A stretch of 64,000 bases of DNA from Cytospora piceicola (Eukaryota > Ascomycota > Sordariomycetes > Diaporthales > Cytosporaceae): assembly GCA_023375675.1 (NCBI GenBank), contig JALQBC010000044.1, positions 186,001 through 250,000 of the forward strand, in the 5' to 3' direction. Each line of letters opens with the position of its first letter. Within the stretch, counting starts at the first letter, position 1. The notes below the pieces were generated by a model. It had not been told where the DNA came from, did no database searches, and worked only from the letters and a program-made list of their open reading frames with translations. A program made the position numbers and the translations under genes. Below are positions 61,142 through 64,000 of this stretch, in pieces.

Positions 61142-63036
61142 GGATATGCTTCTGGACGGTCAACATCTGTCAAGAAGTTTCGTCAGATGAGGACGCAGCG
61201 GACATCCGCCAGGCCCATCCCCGATGACTTCTTTTACACGTGGATACCGCCCAAAGACATACCGCCCAAAGACATATCCCAGACCTCATACTACGACTGC
61301 GTTTTACGGAGTGAGGTATCCGGCTGGCTAAATGAATTTGATACGGATCGGCCTCCGTTGTCACCGCCCGCTGCATGCCTCAAGTGCTGGGCCACTTGCG
61401 TCAAGAGCGTCCTCGAAGTACATCCTGAGAAAAGACCAAGAGCTGCAACACTCGATCAGTGGATTCTCAATCTCCAAAAGCACACCACCAAGTCCGGGAA
61501 GACTCAATGTATCACGACATTTCCGACCCGCCTATACGCCGAAGCCAGAAGTTCAGTATCGTCATTGGTTGGCAGTCTTCCCTCCTCGACATCTACGCGA
61601 AACGAGGGGACTCGCACCAGCAGTTCGAGTGAAAACCCGCAGCCACAAGGGCGTGTTCCTCGAGTTGTTTTCAACGATCCCTTCCCTCTTATAAATTCGC
61701 CTAGCTCACCCGGTTTGTCGGACCCTTCTCGGAGGTCAAGCACTGGGCAGTCAAGCCAGGTGATTAACTTCAACCTCACTTCTCCTGAGGTTGTTGACTA
61801 CGATCTGGATGGCGACAGTATGGCCTTCCTCGGAAAGAGCCATTTCCAAGTGTTCCGACTGTTCCCGAGGAAGCATTCAATGAATTTCCATGATCATGGA
61901 GCAGTTAATCTCGTTGAGAAGGACCAAAAGTGGAAAGGCATCAGTCTTTCGGGTGGCTATCTCGTTGTATGGGGAATCCATAGCAGTGTTCCAGTAGTAA
62001 GCCAGAATCCTCTTGTTTCTAAGAAGACCACCCCTAATGACTGCATGTAACAGCTTCGAGTTTACGATGTATCAGAGGATCCGGTGCAACTTCCAGGTTC
62101 CGGCAACGTCCCTTATTTCGATCCAAGAAAGCGCGTAGCAATATCAAGACAAGGATACATCGCCATGATCAATAACAACCTGATACATATTCTCAACGCG
62201 AGGTTTGTCTTACCCAAGGCAGAGAAATGGCCTGTTATAGCTGATTTGGGAATAGAGACCAGACCGTGTACCGAAGAATCGAGATGCCGAGACAGGGGAG
62301 GGTGAGGAAGTTTCTGGGGGTTTCGTTTGATGACTCCGGCTCGATTCTTTACGCATGGGGAAATCTGGACACCATCTACGGTGCTCTATTTGCGTACGAG
62401 TTCACGAGAGAAACCGAACCAGAGATCCCGGTCTTCGATGGAAAATACCAGGTTTGTAGAACTCCAGAGATCTCGCTCATAGCGCAGAGGCTGACCCTGG
62501 TTAAGAACGACTTCAACGGGCAGGACGTTGTCATTATGCCCTTTCCAGGAAATACAGAGTGCATCATTGCAGTAGATTCAAGGTATTTCATGGGATGCAT
62601 CGACCGCGATCGACGAGAATCCATACTTCACAGAGCCTCCACACAAAGCCGGCAGAGCCTAGTCGAGCGAGGCCTGACGCCACAGCACATCTTTGGACCA
62701 TTCGATGGGCCAGACACGATTGCAGCTTGCGTCTCCGATGACTCTCTCATCCTCGTCCAGAGCACCCGGCCTGGGCGTTTCTCGAGCAGCAAGAACTGGA
62801 CAGGCCGGATCTGCGAGCAACCACTCGGCCCGCACGAGATACCCGACCTGACAGCGCATAGGCCACTGGCGAGCTTGCGGCAGAGGCCTAAGGTAGACCC
62901 AAAGGCCGGTCTGAACATGACGGTGAAGGTGGGGGTCGTCCGGCTGAATGAGGCGGATGTTTTCATCGTCGTGTGTCATAAGGAAGGCAAAGTTGAGCTG
63001 GTGCCCCTCATGCAGGAGTCACAAGATCCTGGATAG
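61142..63036 (+). pseudogene. Ser/Thr protein kinase gene, 3' half (C-lobe plus beta-propeller-like domain)
   Basis: Exons run from about 61142 to 61996, then 62054-62202 and 62256-63036, all in phase. The first residues, GYASGRSTSVKKFRQMR, then PDDFFYTWIPPKD, VSGWLNEFDTD and SVLEVHPEKRPRAATLDQWI, are the end of a protein kinase C-lobe (helix G to helix I, with the conserved Arg of EKRP). They continue the 5' half at 26054-27604. A Ser-rich linker (about 61560-61750) follows, then some 380 residues of short beta-strand-like blocks: VVDYDLDGDSMAFLG, GISLSGGYLVVWG, FLGVSFDDSGSILYAWG and DDSLILVQS. That pattern resembles WD40 or related propellers and probably serves protein binding. A 15-bp direct duplication at 61244-61273 repeats PPKDI. 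No start codon or promoter of its own is evident. Confidence 0.85.
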
Positions 63037-63551
63037 TAAAGACGTAATGGAAATTTTCAGGGCCACAAATGAGATGAATAGTCCCAAATCAACATTGATG
63101 ACAAGTCAATACTCGAGCTGAACTTCAGAAAGCATACTTCAGTGCTGGAGTACTTGTAGCTGACTGGGCCCCCTGTGCAGCTGACCAGTGCAGTCCTGCC
63201 AATGTACATTAGAACCGATGGTCGCTGGTAAACCTCTCAAATACACTGGCCCTGTTACACATTTCAGCGCCTACGGTAGTTCTATGACACTCGCTGTGTT
63301 CACTAGAGCGAGACTGAGATTGGTATGTACTGATCGTTCTAGCTCGAATTATCAATCTGGCTCCGAGTTGACTTATGGTGTCCAGTCCACACAGCCTCAT
63401 CCATGACACATAGCATAGAAAGTAAGTGAGGTATTGCTTGGCGGACAAAGCTTTTTACGATGAGCAAGATGATAATAAACTTATATGAGATAGATCGTCA
63501 TGAAATACCCAAGGAAATCCGAGATAACCATCAAACCAAATCCAATCAAGC
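63037..63551. other. intergenic region between tail-to-tail genes
   Basis: About 515 bp separates the kinase stop from the stop of the next minus-strand gene. The overlapping frames of 60-80 codons show no domain. It is probably the two 3' UTRs. Confidence 0.5.
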
Positions 63552-63998
63552 TCACCGAACTCGTCCCGACGTTCCAGGCTTGCTCAAAGAGATCCAACTG
63601 CCAGGCATCGACCCAACTCCGACCCTGCTATAAACTTGATATCCACGAGTGACCTGTGATACATCGGCGATAACCAGTAAGACAAAATGAGTTCTATCGG
63701 AGACAGACTTTTCCTCGCTCTTCCGCCTTCCTAAGACGACACATTTCAAGGCTGGCCCGGGTCTGTCCGCTCTGGTTGGGTCATCAAGTATGATACTCGA
63801 CTCTGTACCCGTCCCCCCGGCTGGAACTTCAAACTCCCGAACAATGACCCTCAACTCCAAAGTGCCGCTCGACTCATCTCTGCTGTAACTCCAGGTGTAC
63901 ATCGCACTTTTCGACCATGGCGAGTGGATTTCTTCCGCCTCCCACTCCACTTGACCAAAATCCATGTGGAGGTACTCGATAGCACCTTTGTAAGACAT
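63552..63998 (-). CDS. 3' part of a minus-strand gene, possibly a HET-type protein (partial)
   Basis: An open frame runs leftward from the window edge to a stop at 63552-63554, covering about 148 residues. It has normal codon use and no RIP. It reads MDFGQVEWEAEEIHSPWSKS, then HFVLLVIADVSQVTRGYQVY, SRVGVGSMPGSW and LSKPGTSGRVR at the end. The closing pattern, a hydrophobic HFVLLV strand followed by Y-x-R-V-G-x-G-x-x, resembles the C-terminal tails of fungal heterokaryon-incompatibility (HET) domain proteins. The HET domain itself would lie outside the window, so this is only suggestive. The ATG at 63998 is at the edge and need not be the true start. Confidence 0.55.
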   Translation of the reverse strand: MSYKGAIEYLHMDFGQVEWEAEEIHSPWSKSAMYTWSYSRDESSGTLELRVIVREFEVPAGGTGTESSIILDDPTRADRPGPALKCVVLGRRKSEEKSVSDRTHFVLLVIADVSQVTRGYQVYSRVGVGSMPGSWISLSKPGTSGRVR

Positions 63999-64000
63999 CC

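Overview
The window is nuclear DNA of a filamentous ascomycete (Pezizomycotina, most likely a Sordariomycete). The evidence is spliced genes with short GT-AG introns, a Zn2Cys6 regulator, a tRNA-Arg, and two AT-rich blocks that carry the mark of repeat-induced point mutation (RIP: CpA/TpG almost gone, TpA in excess, and every reading frame broken by TAA/TAG but hardly ever TGA). No species is assigned.

Layout. (1) 1-1782: end of an unrecognised + strand gene and tRNA-Arg(ACG). (2) 1783-5786: a 4.0-kb Tc1/mariner-type transposon with 161-bp terminal inverted repeats and TA target duplications. It is RIP-killed and holds a transposase relic on the minus strand and a second long ORF relic on the plus strand. 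(3) 5789-19082: a long gene-poor stretch with one clear gene, a three-exon Zn2Cys6 transcription factor at 11784-13141. (4) 19083-27600: a gene cluster with a 184-bp MITE, a CorA-like membrane protein gene (minus), an amino acid permease gene (plus, 11 exons, 620 codons) and the first half of a Ser/Thr protein kinase gene (plus). (5) about 27603-61139: 33.5 kb of saturated RIP DNA. It is bounded by imperfect inverted repeats and by inversely oriented arrays of a related ~32-bp subterminal repeat, is full of minisatellites, and contains one un-RIPped 209-bp solo LTR. (6) 61142-63036: the second half of the same kinase gene, with the kinase C-lobe followed by a beta-propeller-like C-terminal region. 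(7) 63552-63998: the end of a minus-strand gene that runs out of the window.

Main result: a protein kinase gene is split inside its kinase domain, between the DxWSxG motif and the rest of the C-lobe, by what looks like a single giant terminal-inverted-repeat DNA element. Both host halves are free of RIP and still open, while the insert is mutated to saturation with CpApG sites largely spared. The insert's gene content could not be assigned to a known family from reading alone; only its structure is well supported.
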